A stretch of DNA of 64,000 bases, from contig NZ_PJRO01000010.1 of assembly GCF_002858745.1 (NCBI RefSeq), positions 1 through 64,000 on the forward strand. The letters run 5' to 3'. Shown here in pieces: positions 51,303-60,467 of the stretch (position 1 is its first letter; the number at the start of each line of letters is the position of its first letter). The translations under genes were made by a program, and so were the position numbers. The stretch comes from Mesorhizobium loti (GTDB lineage: Bacteria; Pseudomonadota; Alphaproteobacteria; Rhizobiales; Rhizobiaceae). The notes beneath the pieces were generated by a model. The model did no database searches and was not told the DNA's origin. It saw nothing but the letters and a program-made list of their open reading frames with translations.

Positions 51303-51321
51303 CGGTTCATTATTCGAACCG
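51303..51321. promoter_or_regulatory. Inverted repeat in the aminotransferase/iclR divergent region
   Basis: CGGTTC (51303-51308) and GAACCG (51316-51321) form a perfect inverted repeat with a 7-bp spacer. It touches the annotated aminotransferase start, which supports a later start codon (51287). IclR regulators often bind such palindromes; the link to the IclR protein at 51409 is inferred. Confidence 0.4.
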
Positions 51322-51408
51322 CCGTTTTATTTGTTGTATGCAGACTGCAAGCTTGGTTGTTCGCTGTCAAGTTAATTCACACGCTAAGTATCGTTTTAGA
51401 AGCTGATC

Positions 51409-52182
51409 ATGAGTACCGTGCGCAAGGCCGTGTCGTTGCTGGAGCTGTTCACGCTGGAAGAGCCGGAAATCGGTCTTTCGGACCTCGCCCGCAAGGCCGG
51501 TCTCGACAAGGCGACCGCGCGCCGCCTGCTGATGGCGCTGGCCGAACATCGGCTGGTCGAACAGGAGCCGGCGAGCCGGCGCTATCGTCTCGGAGCCGGC
51601 CTGACCCGGCTCGCGCGCATTCGCGATGCGCAATTGCCGCTGGTACCTGTCGCGATACCTATTCTGCGGAAACTGTCACAGCAAACCGGCGAGACCGTTC
51701 ATCTTTCTGAATATAGCGCGGGCGCTCTGCTCACCATCCATGTCGAGCTCTCGGCCAAGGCCAATCGCGTCAACGTCAATGTCGGCCAGATCCTACCGTT
51801 GCACGGCACAGCGTCGGGCATCGCCCTGCTCGCCTTCGCGCGCGACGAAGTGCGCCGTGACTGTCTTGAAGCGCCGCTCACAGCTTTCACCACTTACACC
51901 ATGACCGATGCAGACAAGGTGCGACAGGCCGTGCGGCTGGCGGCCGAGCGCGGCTATTCGCGCAGCGCGCAGGGTTATGAGGAAGGTGTGCACTCGGTGG
52001 CCGCGCCGATCCTTGGTTCCGACGGCTACCCGATCGGCACGGTGGCGATTGCCTCGCCGGTATCGCGCGCCGGTGATTCCGTGGCCGCGATCCAAGGCGC
52101 CATGGCGATTGAAGCGGCGCGGTCGATCACCGCGCGGCTCATCGGCGAGGTGGTTGAGCCGGCAGGGCGAATGCCGACTTGA
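51409..52182 (+). CDS. IclR-family transcriptional regulator
   Basis: This 257-aa protein has an N-terminal winged helix-turn-helix (ALSVLELF-like start: RKAVSLLELFTLEEPEIGLS is seen as RKAVSLLELF, then DLARKAGLDKATARRLLMAL) and a C-terminal IclR effector domain (QILPLHGTASGIALLAF, GYSRSAQGYEEGVHSVAAPI, PIGTVAIASP). It is divergent from the aminotransferase operon and probably controls it. Confidence 0.92.
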   Translation: MSTVRKAVSLLELFTLEEPEIGLSDLARKAGLDKATARRLLMALAEHRLVEQEPASRRYRLGAGLTRLARIRDAQLPLVPVAIPILRKLSQQTGETVHLSEYSAGALLTIHVELSAKANRVNVNVGQILPLHGTASGIALLAFARDEVRRDCLEAPLTAFTTYTMTDADKVRQAVRLAAERGYSRSAQGYEEGVHSVAAPILGSDGYPIGTVAIASPVSRAGDSVAAIQGAMAIEAARSITARLIGEVVEPAGRMPT

Positions 52183-52449
52183 TCCACTCCAATTGCGGTA
52201 GGATGGGCGCCGTTGGCCATACCCAGTTGTGCTTCGCGCCCCACGGTTCCTGCAAACAAGGACCGATGACAGGAGTGTACGAAAGCCGGCGCCGATTTTG
52301 CTTGACCGGTTCGCTTCCGACCGCATGCATGAGCGTTGCGAAAAGAATGATTAGCGTGTTAAGTTCCGTTTCAAAATATGTCACCCGCTGATTGCGGCGT
52401 TGTCATGCCAGCCCGCACCAAGACGGGAGGCACCACCGAGGAGGAACCC

Positions 52450-53397
52450 ATGCAGCATGCCGCCCGTCATGTCAGTATCGCCGATGGCGAAGCTTTCCTG
52501 TCCACGTCCCGTATCCTGTTCGGCCCGATCACGCAGCGTTTCGCGCGCGGTACGGTCGAATCGATCCCCAAGCTGCTTTCGGTCAATCTCGGCCCCTGCC
52601 GGCTTTCCGAGATCAGGGCCAAGGCGCATGTCGTGGTCAACGACCGCGCCCATTGGCGCAGCTTCGATCCCGACGCCATCAAGATCCTGGTGCAAGTCGC
52701 CGGTCGCAGTCACTTCGAGCAGCAATCGGTGGCCGTCGACCTCAATCCGCGTTCGGCCATCATCTACGACCCGGTGCGCAGCTATTCTCTGCAGAACCTG
52801 ACCGGCGTCGACCAGCTCATCCTGCAAGTGCCGCGTTCCACCTTCAGCGATGACACGCTGGCGCGGCTGGCGGCTCCCCTGCCCCTGCCCGGCGATGACG
52901 ACAGCCTCACCCATATTGTGTCCGGCCTTATGCGCATGGCCATAGACGATGGCCGCAGGCTGGACGAGGCCAATTGCCGGCGCGTTGGCGAAAGCCTGAT
53001 CCAGCTCGTCAACGGGCTGATCTGCTCAAAGCCGCAGGCTGCCGACCAGCGCCGCTCGCCGCTCGAGGCGTTGCGCGAGCGCATCGTCGCCTATATCGAC
53101 GCCAATCTGTCGCGCAGCGACCTCTCCGCTGATGAAATCGCCCGGCACATGGGCTGTTCGCGCCGCTATCTACACCGCGCGTTCGAAAATGAAGACATCA
53201 CGCTGGAGCGTTTTGTGTGGGACCGCCGGCTGGAGCGCAGTCGTGAGGCGCTGATGGCAGGCAATAGCGCCTCGATCTCCGAGATCGCCTTTGCCTGCGG
53301 CTTCAATTCCAGCGCGCACTTCTCCCGCGCCTTCAAGGCGAAATACGAAGTCTCGCCGCGCGAGCTGCGCGACGCTGTACTTAGCCGGCTGCACTAA
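52450..53397 (+). CDS. AraC-family transcriptional regulator
   Basis: This 315-aa protein has an N-terminal AraC-binding-like ligand domain (residues ~1-190) and a C-terminal double helix-turn-helix (DLSADEIARHMGCSRRYLHRAF, seen as SADEIARHMGCSRRYL, and ISEIAFACGFNSSAHFSRAFK as IAFACGFNSSAHFSRAFK). The ATG at 52450 follows GAGGAGGAACCC, better than the ATG at 52378. It faces the second Liv operon convergently and may regulate it or the MoaF-type genes. Confidence 0.9.
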   Translation: MQHAARHVSIADGEAFLSTSRILFGPITQRFARGTVESIPKLLSVNLGPCRLSEIRAKAHVVVNDRAHWRSFDPDAIKILVQVAGRSHFEQQSVAVDLNPRSAIIYDPVRSYSLQNLTGVDQLILQVPRSTFSDDTLARLAAPLPLPGDDDSLTHIVSGLMRMAIDDGRRLDEANCRRVGESLIQLVNGLICSKPQAADQRRSPLEALRERIVAYIDANLSRSDLSADEIARHMGCSRRYLHRAFENEDITLERFVWDRRLERSREALMAGNSASISEIAFACGFNSSAHFSRAFKAKYEVSPRELRDAVLSRLH

Positions 53398-53499
53398 ACG
53401 GTTGCCTGCCCTTTCGGGAAAGCAGTCAAGGCGCGCCCGGTCGAGTATGGAGCGGTAGAGTTCGTGATTGCCAAACTTCGGTAGAATGACAAGCTGTGA

Positions 53500-53539
53500 G
53501 GCGGAAGCGAAAATCCCTCGGGGGATATTCGCCTCCGCC
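53500..53539. terminator. Long imperfect stem-loop between araC-type gene and livM
   Basis: GGCGGAAGCGAAAATCCC (53500-53517) pairs with GGGGATATTCGCCTCCGCC (53521-53539) over a 3-base loop with two mismatches. It lies between convergent genes and just past the livM stop. There is no strong T-tract on either side, so it may block exonucleases as well as terminate. Confidence 0.6.
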
Positions 53540-53546
53540 CTGATCC

Positions 53547-54530
53547 TCAGTTGCGCGCCAGCGACATCGGCAGGATCTTGCGCACCAGGCCTTTCGGCAG
53601 GAACAGCATTGCCAGAATGATGGTCAGCCCCGAAATGATGGGGTGGTAATCCGGCACGAAAATGCGGGCGATGTCGAACACCGCATACATGATGAAGGCA
53701 CCGAGGATTGGACCGAGTACCGTGCCGGTGCCGCCCACCACGGTCATCATCAGCGGCAGCAGCATCCAGTCGAGGTTGAAGACGGAGTCCGGCCCGACGT
53801 GGAAAATGTAAAAGCTGTAGAGACTTCCGGCGATGCCGGCGATAAAGGCACTGCCTGCGAAGGCGGCAACCTTGACCTTCAGCGTGTTGATGCCGTTGGC
53901 AGAAGCCGCCATCTCATCGTCGCGCACGGCAATCAGTGCCAGTCCGTAACGCGAACGCATCAGCCAGCCGATCGCAACCGCGGTTCCGACGGTAAGTCCG
54001 AGCCCGACATAATAGTGCGGCATCAGCGTCTCGAAGGTGCTGGAGGGGGTCACGAGACCGAACGCACCACCGGTGAAGTCGCCACCGTTGACGAAAATCA
54101 CCTTGAGGATTTCACCGAAACCCAGGGTACCCAGAGCGAAGTAGTCGCCGCGCAGCTTGGAAAGCAGCGGCAGGCCGATCAGTGCAGCGGCCAGCGCAGC
54201 AACCAGTCCACTCAGCACCATGGTCACCGGGTCGAAATAGTAGATGCGCGGGAACGTCTCGTAGAGCGAGCCCCACAGGTAGTTGCCGCTCCACAGGATC
54301 GCTGTGGTGTAGGCGCCAAGCCCGAAAAAGGCGTGCGAACCGAGGCTGATCTGTCCGCCGAAACCGGCGACCAGGTTCCACCCCTGAGCCATCACCGCAT
54401 AGATGAAGACGAAAAACAGGAACGAAAACAGATAGCTGTCCAGTGCTCCCGGCCAGAACGGCACCAGTGCCAGGATGACAGTGAGGAGCGCTGCCGCCCA
54501 CTTCCAGGAAATATTGGCCATGGCGGTCAT
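53547..54530 (-). CDS. livM: Branched-chain amino-acid-type ABC transporter permease (LivM, second system)
   Basis: This 327-aa polytopic protein has the LivM marks GWNLVAGFGGQISLGSHAFFG (seen as NLVAGFGGQISLG), LRGDYFALGTLGFGEI, and RYGLALIAVRDDEMAA. Unlike the first system, LivM here is not fused to an ATPase. Its start overlaps livH as ATGA. Confidence 0.94.
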   Translation of the reverse strand: MTAMANISWKWAAALLTVILALVPFWPGALDSYLFSFLFFVFIYAVMAQGWNLVAGFGGQISLGSHAFFGLGAYTTAILWSGNYLWGSLYETFPRIYYFDPVTMVLSGLVAALAAALIGLPLLSKLRGDYFALGTLGFGEILKVIFVNGGDFTGGAFGLVTPSSTFETLMPHYYVGLGLTVGTAVAIGWLMRSRYGLALIAVRDDEMAASANGINTLKVKVAAFAGSAFIAGIAGSLYSFYIFHVGPDSVFNLDWMLLPLMMTVVGGTGTVLGPILGAFIMYAVFDIARIFVPDYHPIISGLTIILAMLFLPKGLVRKILPMSLARN

Positions 54531-55417
54531 GCTTTCTTGTAGGGCCGGCTGAACAGCCCTTCCGGCTTGAACATCAAGACAGCCAGGAAGACGCCGTAGG
54601 CGATGGCATTGGTCCAGCCACCGGAGATGAAAAACTGCACGTAAGCCTCGATAAGGCCAAGGATAATGCCGCCAGCGAGTGCACCAGCAACGTTGCCGAT
54701 GCCGCCTAGCGCCAGCGCCACCAGCGCCTTGAGGCTGAAGATGAAGCCGGCGAAGGGATTGAAGGGGAATGTCGTCGCCACCGCCACACCTGCCGCACCC
54801 GCCAGCGCGATGCCGATGGCGAAGGCGATTGCGTTGACCTTATGCGGGCTGATGCCCATCAGCGTTGCCGCTGTCATGTCTTCCGAGGCCGCCCGCACCG
54901 CCTTGCCGACCAGGGTCTTGCGCAGGAAAAGCACAACCAGTGCCGTTCCTGCCAGTGCGATCAGGAAACCCATGGAGCGCGTGAAAGAGGCACGCACACC
55001 GAGCAGCTCGATGCCGCTTGCCGTGTAGCTGGTGACCACGGCGGCAGTGTTGCCGCCCCATATGACAGTCATCAGGTTCTGCACCAGGAACATCACACCG
55101 ACGGCGATCAGCAGCGAAATGTTGCGGTCCTCTTCGGCCGCCGCCTTACGGAACAGTCCCTGGTAGATCAGCCAGCCGGCCACCAGCCCAACCGGTACCA
55201 TGATGATCAGCGACAGGAATGGGTCGATGCCAAGGTTCTGGAACAGCGCGCGCACCAGATAGGCGGCCAGGATGATCATGGCGCCCTGCGCCAGGAAAAT
55301 CAGCCGCATGGTGCCGAAAATCAGGCTGAGGCCCACGGCGGCGACCCCGTACATGGCGCCGCCAAGTGCACCGTTGATGGAAAGCTGCAGGAAGATCTCC
55401 GGCGATGGCAAGGTCAT
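54527..55417 (-). CDS. livH: Branched-chain amino-acid-type ABC transporter permease (LivH, second system)
   Basis: This 296-aa permease has NGALGGAMYGVAAVGLSLIFG at the N-terminus and VGKAVRAASEDMTAATLMGI in the loop typical of LivH. The ATG at 55417 shares one base with the livF stop (TGATG); GTG at 55420 is the alternative. Confidence 0.94.
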   Translation of the reverse strand: MTLPSPEIFLQLSINGALGGAMYGVAAVGLSLIFGTMRLIFLAQGAMIILAAYLVRALFQNLGIDPFLSLIIMVPVGLVAGWLIYQGLFRKAAAEEDRNISLLIAVGVMFLVQNLMTVIWGGNTAAVVTSYTASGIELLGVRASFTRSMGFLIALAGTALVVLFLRKTLVGKAVRAASEDMTAATLMGISPHKVNAIAFAIGIALAGAAGVAVATTFPFNPFAGFIFSLKALVALALGGIGNVAGALAGGIILGLIEAYVQFFISGGWTNAIAYGVFLAVLMFKPEGLFSRPYKKA

Positions 55418-56142
55418 CACAGCTCCAATACGCCCATATAGGCTTTCTGGACTTCGGGATCGGCGATGAGCTCGGCGCCCGTGCCTTGCATGGCAAGCTC
55501 ACCGGTCTTCAGCACGAAAGCGTAATCGGCGATCTTCAGCGCCTGATGGATGTTCTGCTCGACCAGCAGGATGGTGACACCTTGCTTGTGCAGTGCCTCG
55601 ATCAGCTGGAACATCTGCTGCACCACCAGCGGCGACAAGCCGATCGAAGGCTCGTCGAGGATGAGCAGTGACGGTTCGGACATGGTGGCGCGCGCAATCG
55701 CCAGCATCTGCTGTTCGCCACCCGACAACGAGCCGGCCTTCTGGCCAGTCCTTTCCTTCAGGCGTGGAAACAGATCGTAGGCCTTCTCCAGCGCGCGTTT
55801 CATGTTCGATCGCGCCTTGGGCTGGAAGGCTCCGAGCTCGAGGTTCTCCAGCACGGTCATCTGGCGAAACAGCCCTCGCCCTTCCGGTACATGGGCGATA
55901 CCCATGCGGGCGATATCTTCCGGGGCACGGCCAAGCAGCGAGGTCCCGGAGAGCGTGATCCCACCGCGTTTTGCCGGAACAAGCCCGGAGATCGCTCTCA
56001 ACAGCGTGGTCTTGCCGGCCCCATTGGCGCCGACGATGGCCACCACGGAACCCGCATCGACATGGATCGACACGCCCCAGAGCGCGCGCACGTCGCCATA
56101 GGCGACTTCGAGATCTTTTACTTCAAGCAGCCGGTTCGCCAA
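55417..56142 (-). CDS. livF: Branched-chain amino-acid-type ABC transporter ATPase (LivF, second system)
   Basis: This 241-aa ATPase has Walker A GANGAGKTT, signature LSGGEQQMLAIARA, Walker B LLILDEPSIGL and a LLVEQNIHQAL switch. The start appears to be a TTG at 56142, preceded by GAGG, overlapping livG by 20 bp; no ATG fits the conserved N-terminus (LLEVKDLEVAYG). Confidence 0.92.
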   Translation of the reverse strand: MANRLLEVKDLEVAYGDVRALWGVSIHVDAGSVVAIVGANGAGKTTLLRAISGLVPAKRGGITLSGTSLLGRAPEDIARMGIAHVPEGRGLFRQMTVLENLELGAFQPKARSNMKRALEKAYDLFPRLKERTGQKAGSLSGGEQQMLAIARATMSEPSLLILDEPSIGLSPLVVQQMFQLIEALHKQGVTILLVEQNIHQALKIADYAFVLKTGELAMQGTGAELIADPEVQKAYMGVLEL

Positions 56143-56860
56143 GATAGGCCTCGATGACTTTGCGGTTGGCGACGATTTCGACGGGTGTGCCGTCGGCGAT
56201 CTTGACGCCGTGATCGAGCACGACGACGCGGCTGCACACCTTCATGATGGCATCCACCTTGTGTTCCACCCACAGAATGGAAATGCCCTTTTCGGAGCGT
56301 GTTCGGCGGATGACCTCGACCATCTGCCTGATTTCCGTCGGATTGAGACCGGCCATCGGCTCGTCGAGGAGCAGGAGCGACGGCTCGGAAGCCATCGCGC
56401 GCGCTATCTCCAGCAACCTGCGATCGGACAACGTCATATGTGCCGTCGTCACATTGCGCTTTGCGCTGAGACCGACCAGCTCAAGTGCGGCTTCCGCCGC
56501 GTCCCTGGCATGTCGCACGCGCCCGCCGGAACCGTAGACGGCACCAACCATGACGTTCTCGAAGGCCGTCATGGTGAGGAAGGTGCGCACAAGCTGGAAC
56601 GTGCGGGCGATGCCGAAACGGCAGATATGGTGTGGCGCCGCGCCGGTGATGTCCTTGCCCTTGAAGCGGACCTTGCCGCGCGTCGGGGCGTAGATGGCCG
56701 TCATGACGTTGAAAAGCGTCGACTTGCCGGCGCCGTTCGGACCGATCAGGCCAACCAACTCGCCCGGGCCGACAACCAGGTCGATGCCGTCAAGCACAAC
56801 AAGGCCGCCGAAACGTTTGGTCACCGCCTCCAGGCTGAGCACGGTTTCGTCTGACTGCAT
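56123..56860 (-). CDS. livG: Branched-chain amino-acid-type ABC transporter ATPase (LivG, second system)
   Basis: This 245-aa ATPase has Walker A GPNGAGKST, Walker B LLLLDEPMAGLNP and ILWVEHKVDAIM. The signature, normally LSYGQQR, is MTLSDRR here, so it is degenerate as in the LivG half of the first system. The ATG at 56860 has AAGGAA upstream; the longer frame to 57094 is not LivG-like. Confidence 0.93.
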   Translation of the reverse strand: MQSDETVLSLEAVTKRFGGLVVLDGIDLVVGPGELVGLIGPNGAGKSTLFNVMTAIYAPTRGKVRFKGKDITGAAPHHICRFGIARTFQLVRTFLTMTAFENVMVGAVYGSGGRVRHARDAAEAALELVGLSAKRNVTTAHMTLSDRRLLEIARAMASEPSLLLLDEPMAGLNPTEIRQMVEVIRRTRSEKGISILWVEHKVDAIMKVCSRVVVLDHGVKIADGTPVEIVANRKVIEAYLGEPAA

Positions 56861-56949
56861 GCTTGTTCCTTTGCCGGCTGGCTGCAGGGGAAAACTGCGC
56901 GGATTTTGAGTGGTCACAAACGATGGCGCCGCCGCAGGTTGTGTGCACG

Positions 56950-56985
56950 GCGGGACGGCGCCGGCACAAGGCCGAGCGTCGTCCC
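56950..56985 (-). terminator. Stem-loop between binding-protein gene and livG
   Basis: CGGGACG (56950-56956) pairs with CGTCCCG (56979-56985), with further GC-rich pairing possible inside. It lies in the 142-bp gap after the binding-protein gene. It probably limits read-through into the transporter genes. Confidence 0.5.
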
Positions 56986-57002
56986 GACGGCACCCCCAAC
57001 GT

Positions 57003-58211
57003 CTAGCGCTTGTCCCAGGCGGGAGCCGGCTTGTAGGTCCAGGTTCCATTCGGGAAGAGCAACTGGTGTTTGCCTTCCCACCACTGCGTGGCAACCGACG
57101 GGATCAAGGCAAAGCCGGTCTCGTCGAATTTCAGTGGGCCAACCACGGTATCCTTGAATTCCTGGTTGAAAACGGCGTCGTGCACTGCGGCCGCATCGGT
57201 GGAACCGGCACGTTCGATGGCCTGGAACAGCACCTGCGCGTTGGCGTAGAAAGCGCCGACCGTGACAGAGTCCTTCTTGTATTCGGTCTCGTAACGCTCA
57301 CCGAGTTCCTTGGCGCCATTGTAGGGATAGCTGGACGACCAGAAACCGTCGGTCAGGACATAGTTGGAGTCCTTGGCCAGCGCGTCATGGAATTCACCGG
57401 TCCAGGTGCCTTTCCAGCCATGGAAATAAGGAACGCTGAAACCGAGTTCCTTCATCTGGCGGATCAGCGTGATGGTGTCAGCCGGCGAGCCGAATACCAG
57501 CATGGCGTCGGCGTCGGCAGCCTTCAGCTTGGTGATCATCGCCGAATAGTCGGTCGAACCTGTCGCCCACGGATCGTTGAAGGCGAAGGTGTAGCCGTAC
57601 TTCTTCGCCGCTGCCTCGAAGGCGCCGCCGAAACCCTTGCCGTCAGGTGAGTCCTCGGTAACCAGGGCTGGACGCTTCGGGCGTTCGCTTTCCGGCAGTT
57701 TCTGCCAGATTTCGAAAGGCACCTCGGCGCCGGGGCCGGGATGGAAGAAGAACAGCGCCGAATATTTGAGCTTGAGAGGCTGCCACTCGAAGGGGAAAGC
57801 CGTCGTGATCATGTAGAATTTCTTGTACTTCTCGGCAACGATCGCACCGGCGACGTTGAGCGGACCGGAATGGGTCGAAAGCAGAATGTCGACCTTCTGA
57901 ACCTTGACCAGATTCTCGATTGCCGCTGCAACCTTGGCTTCCGTGCTTTCATCGTCGGCGATGACGAGCCGGACAGGAAGCTTCTTGCCTGCTTCCTTGA
58001 CCATGATGCCGCCGGCCTTGTTGATATCGGCGACAGCCTGCTTGTAGGCCCATTCCTGTTCCTTGCCGTCACCGGCGAACGGACCGGTCAGCGAGACTGG
58101 CGCGCCGATGACGATCTCGTCGCCGGCGGCATTGGCAACGACGGTTGCCCCGCCGGTCAGCACCGTGGACAGCGCAAGCGCTGCCAGCATTCCTTTCAGG
58201 CTCATTCCCAT
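57003..58211 (-). CDS. Liv-type periplasmic substrate-binding protein (second system)
   Basis: This 402-aa protein has a signal peptide (LAALALSTVLTGGATVV, cleavage near ANAAG) and the type I binding fold (IVIGAPVSLTGPFAGDG, INKAGGIMVKEAG, TEDSPDGKGFGG). GGAGGAGAAC precedes the ATG at 58211. It is the receptor for the LivGFHM set directly downstream. The aromatic-rich cleft region (FHGWKGTW, DGFWSSSYPY) hints at an amide, urea or aromatic-type ligand, but that is speculative. Confidence 0.92.
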   Translation of the reverse strand: MGMSLKGMLAALALSTVLTGGATVVANAAGDEIVIGAPVSLTGPFAGDGKEQEWAYKQAVADINKAGGIMVKEAGKKLPVRLVIADDESTEAKVAAAIENLVKVQKVDILLSTHSGPLNVAGAIVAEKYKKFYMITTAFPFEWQPLKLKYSALFFFHPGPGAEVPFEIWQKLPESERPKRPALVTEDSPDGKGFGGAFEAAAKKYGYTFAFNDPWATGSTDYSAMITKLKAADADAMLVFGSPADTITLIRQMKELGFSVPYFHGWKGTWTGEFHDALAKDSNYVLTDGFWSSSYPYNGAKELGERYETEYKKDSVTVGAFYANAQVLFQAIERAGSTDAAAVHDAVFNQEFKDTVVGPLKFDETGFALIPSVATQWWEGKHQLLFPNGTWTYKPAPAWDKR

Positions 58212-58265
58212 GTTCTCCTCCCAATTCCAGTCCCCCCGGAAGCCGGTCGGGGCATCCCCAAATCG

Positions 58266-58655
58266 TCAGCCGGTCGCCTGCGCAACCAGCTTGGTGTCGG
58301 TGAATTGCTCGAACCGCAGCACCTTGCCGTCCTCGACATCCCAGACATGGACGACACGTGCCTTCATCGGCCTGCCGGTGCGCTTGTAGGTGCCCGAATA
58401 CGTGCCGATGCCAAGAATGGTCGAACCACCATCGACCAGCCTTTCCAAGCTGAAGGTATAACCCTCCCACTCATCGCCGATGCGCTTGAACACGCCTTCG
58501 ATGATGGCGACGGTGCCGACATAGGTCCCGGCATAAGGAAAACCGGCCATCTCGGTCCAGGCGGTGCGGTCGGTGATCGGCGCCATCATCGCCGCCAGGT
58601 CCTTGTTGTCGGAGCCGGCGTAATGCGCCTTGATCGCTTCGTAGTTCTTGCTCAT
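58266..58655 (-). CDS. NTF2-like (SnoaL-type) small protein
   Basis: This 129-aa protein has the NTF2-like pattern of a short helix pair followed by sheet strands (YEAIKAHYAGSDNKDLAAMM, seen as KAHYAGSDNKDL, then AGTYVGTVAIIEGVFKRI and VVHVWDVEDGKVLRFEQFTDT). Such proteins are small cyclases, hydrolases or binding proteins. It overlaps the frame end of the MoaF-type gene upstream; ATG 55 codons-family start is at 58655 rather than the TTG at 58673. Confidence 0.82.
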   Translation of the reverse strand: MSKNYEAIKAHYAGSDNKDLAAMMAPITDRTAWTEMAGFPYAGTYVGTVAIIEGVFKRIGDEWEGYTFSLERLVDGGSTILGIGTYSGTYKRTGRPMKARVVHVWDVEDGKVLRFEQFTDTKLVAQATG

Positions 58656-58669
58656 GGTTTTACCCGCGC

Positions 58670-59464
58670 TCAAACCGGCGCCGGTCCCTTTCCATAGTCG
58701 GTTGTCGATTTCTTGGTGATGAATGCGCCGGCAGGCTTATTTTCGATGGCGCCGGTCGAGATCACGCCGAGGAACTTGCCCGTCGAGCGCATGTCATCCC
58801 AGTTGTAGAAGAACAACGATGCCACCGGGATGATGAACTCGCGGAAACCGAATACATATTGGCCTTCGGCGAACTTCCAGGTCGAGGCCAGGTCGACGTC
58901 GCCGTGGCCGCGCTGCACACCGACGAGGTTCTGCCAGGCATAACGCTGCGACGACAGATAGATGTGCTCATAGACGTGGTTGGGGCTGTATTCGTAGTGC
59001 GCAGTGAGTCCGACGAGGTCGCGCGACGGGGCAGGTTCAATACCGTCCGGAGCAACCGAAGGATCTCCAAGGACACCGGCCAGCCATGTCTGCGCGACTC
59101 GCGGTTCGCCTGGTGCTTCGCCGGCTTCCCTCACCCGCTCACGCACCGAAAGCACGCGCCGTGTGCGGGTGTTGACGATGAAGGCCTCGTCCTCAGTCGG
59201 ACGGGCGGCGAACGTCATGTTGATGAAGACAGTGTCGGCGGCGACTTCCAGTGCTTCGTACCAATCGACGCCGGCGTCCTTGCCTTCACCCCAGGCAACG
59301 GTATCAGGCGAGGTGAAAGCCAGATCGATCTGGCGCCCGCCGTTGAGCGTGATCTTGAAAGTCTGGCCAGTCAGCGCCTTGGTCGTCGGCAATCTGTTGG
59401 TGGCAATGCCGGCCGCAAAGTCGTCGAAATGCTTCCAGTCGGCCGGTCTGTTCACGTCATTCAT
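58670..59464 (-). CDS. MoaF-family protein
   Basis: This 264-aa protein matches the MoaF layout in two lipocalin-like halves. Visible marks are GQTFKITLNGGRQIDLAF and the C-terminal block HYEYSPNHVYEHIYLSSQRY, then GDVDLASTWKFAEGQYVFGF and FFYNWDDMRSTGKFLG. MoaF was named from a monoamine-regulated operon; its reaction is not established. The gene is followed by the NTF2-like gene and preceded by an SDR, which suggests a small catabolic unit. Confidence 0.8.
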   Translation of the reverse strand: MNDVNRPADWKHFDDFAAGIATNRLPTTKALTGQTFKITLNGGRQIDLAFTSPDTVAWGEGKDAGVDWYEALEVAADTVFINMTFAARPTEDEAFIVNTRTRRVLSVRERVREAGEAPGEPRVAQTWLAGVLGDPSVAPDGIEPAPSRDLVGLTAHYEYSPNHVYEHIYLSSQRYAWQNLVGVQRGHGDVDLASTWKFAEGQYVFGFREFIIPVASLFFYNWDDMRSTGKFLGVISTGAIENKPAGAFITKKSTTDYGKGPAPV

Positions 59465-59482
59465 CGCAAAGTCCTCAAACGC

Positions 59483-60271
59483 TCAATCAACAAAGGCTAG
59501 GGTTGGCAGGTCCACCACGGTGGCGCCCCCATCGACGGTCAGGATCGAGCCGTTCATCATCGCGGCCTCGTCGGAGGCAACAAAGCAGATGACGTTGGAG
59601 ACCTCCTCCGGCGTGGCGGGACGTCCGAGCGGCACATCCTTGGTCACAAGCCTATAGGCTTCTTCGACGGTGGCGAGACCATGCTTCTCGACCACGACCT
59701 GCATCTGCTCGTCAGCCATCGCGGTTGCGACCCAGCCCGGGCAGATGGTGTTGGTACGGACACCGCGGCGACCATAGTCGCGCGCCAGCGATTTACCGAG
59801 CCCGACGCAGGCATGTTTCATGGTCACGTAACCGGCAGCAGCCGGACCGGCAAACAGGCCGGCGATCGACGCAACGACCACGATGTTGCCACGCTGCGAG
59901 ATCAGGTCCGGCAGGATTTCACGGGCGCAGACGAAGGTGGTGTCGAGATTGGTCCGGGTCGCCAGCGCCCATGTCTCGTCGCTCATCGAAACGGTTGGGC
60001 CGACACCGTGACCGCCGGCATTCGCGATCAGGATGTCGACGAGGCCAAACTTGTCATGCACTTCCTTCAGTGCGGCGCGTACCGCGTTGGCGTCGGCAGC
60101 ATCACCCTGAACGATCAGCGCGTTGGTGTCGTTCGCGACCGTTTCAAGCGGTTCGCGGCGGCGCCCCATCAGAACGATGTTGGCACCGTCCTTGGCCATT
60201 CGCCTGGCGACGGCAGCGCCGATGCCGGTGCCTCCGCCGGTAATGAATGCTGTCTTTCCAGAGAATCTCAT
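59483..60271 (-). CDS. Short-chain dehydrogenase/reductase
   Basis: This 262-aa enzyme has TGGGTGIGAAVARR, NAGGHG, catalytic Ser in VVASIAGLF and YVTMKHACVG (Tyr/Lys). The end has MMNGSILTVDGG. It heads the SDR-MoaF-NTF2 run and is divergent from the aldehyde dehydrogenase gene. Confidence 0.9.
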   Translation of the reverse strand: MRFSGKTAFITGGGTGIGAAVARRMAKDGANIVLMGRRREPLETVANDTNALIVQGDAADANAVRAALKEVHDKFGLVDILIANAGGHGVGPTVSMSDETWALATRTNLDTTFVCAREILPDLISQRGNIVVVASIAGLFAGPAAAGYVTMKHACVGLGKSLARDYGRRGVRTNTICPGWVATAMADEQMQVVVEKHGLATVEEAYRLVTKDVPLGRPATPEEVSNVICFVASDEAAMMNGSILTVDGGATVVDLPTLAFVD

Positions 60272-60467
60272 TGTTGCCCCGTGTTGGCGAGCCGCCGATT
60301 CCGGCCCGTTTGTCTGTATCGATAGTGCGACGCTGGCTGGCGTAACGTCTTGTCCGAGCGGGAACTTTGTTTTGACTGAACGTGCACTTGGCCGGTCTTG
60401 CCTTGAAGCGGACGAGCGACCCTCCTACCCCTCACGACAACGGCCAAGTGGCCGGCAGGAGGATTTG

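Noticed and set aside
52183..52449. 70-codon plus-strand frame at 52179-52391
   Set aside because: No ribosome site, no family features, and it overlaps the iclR end. The 267-bp gap seems to hold only the AraC-type gene's promoter.
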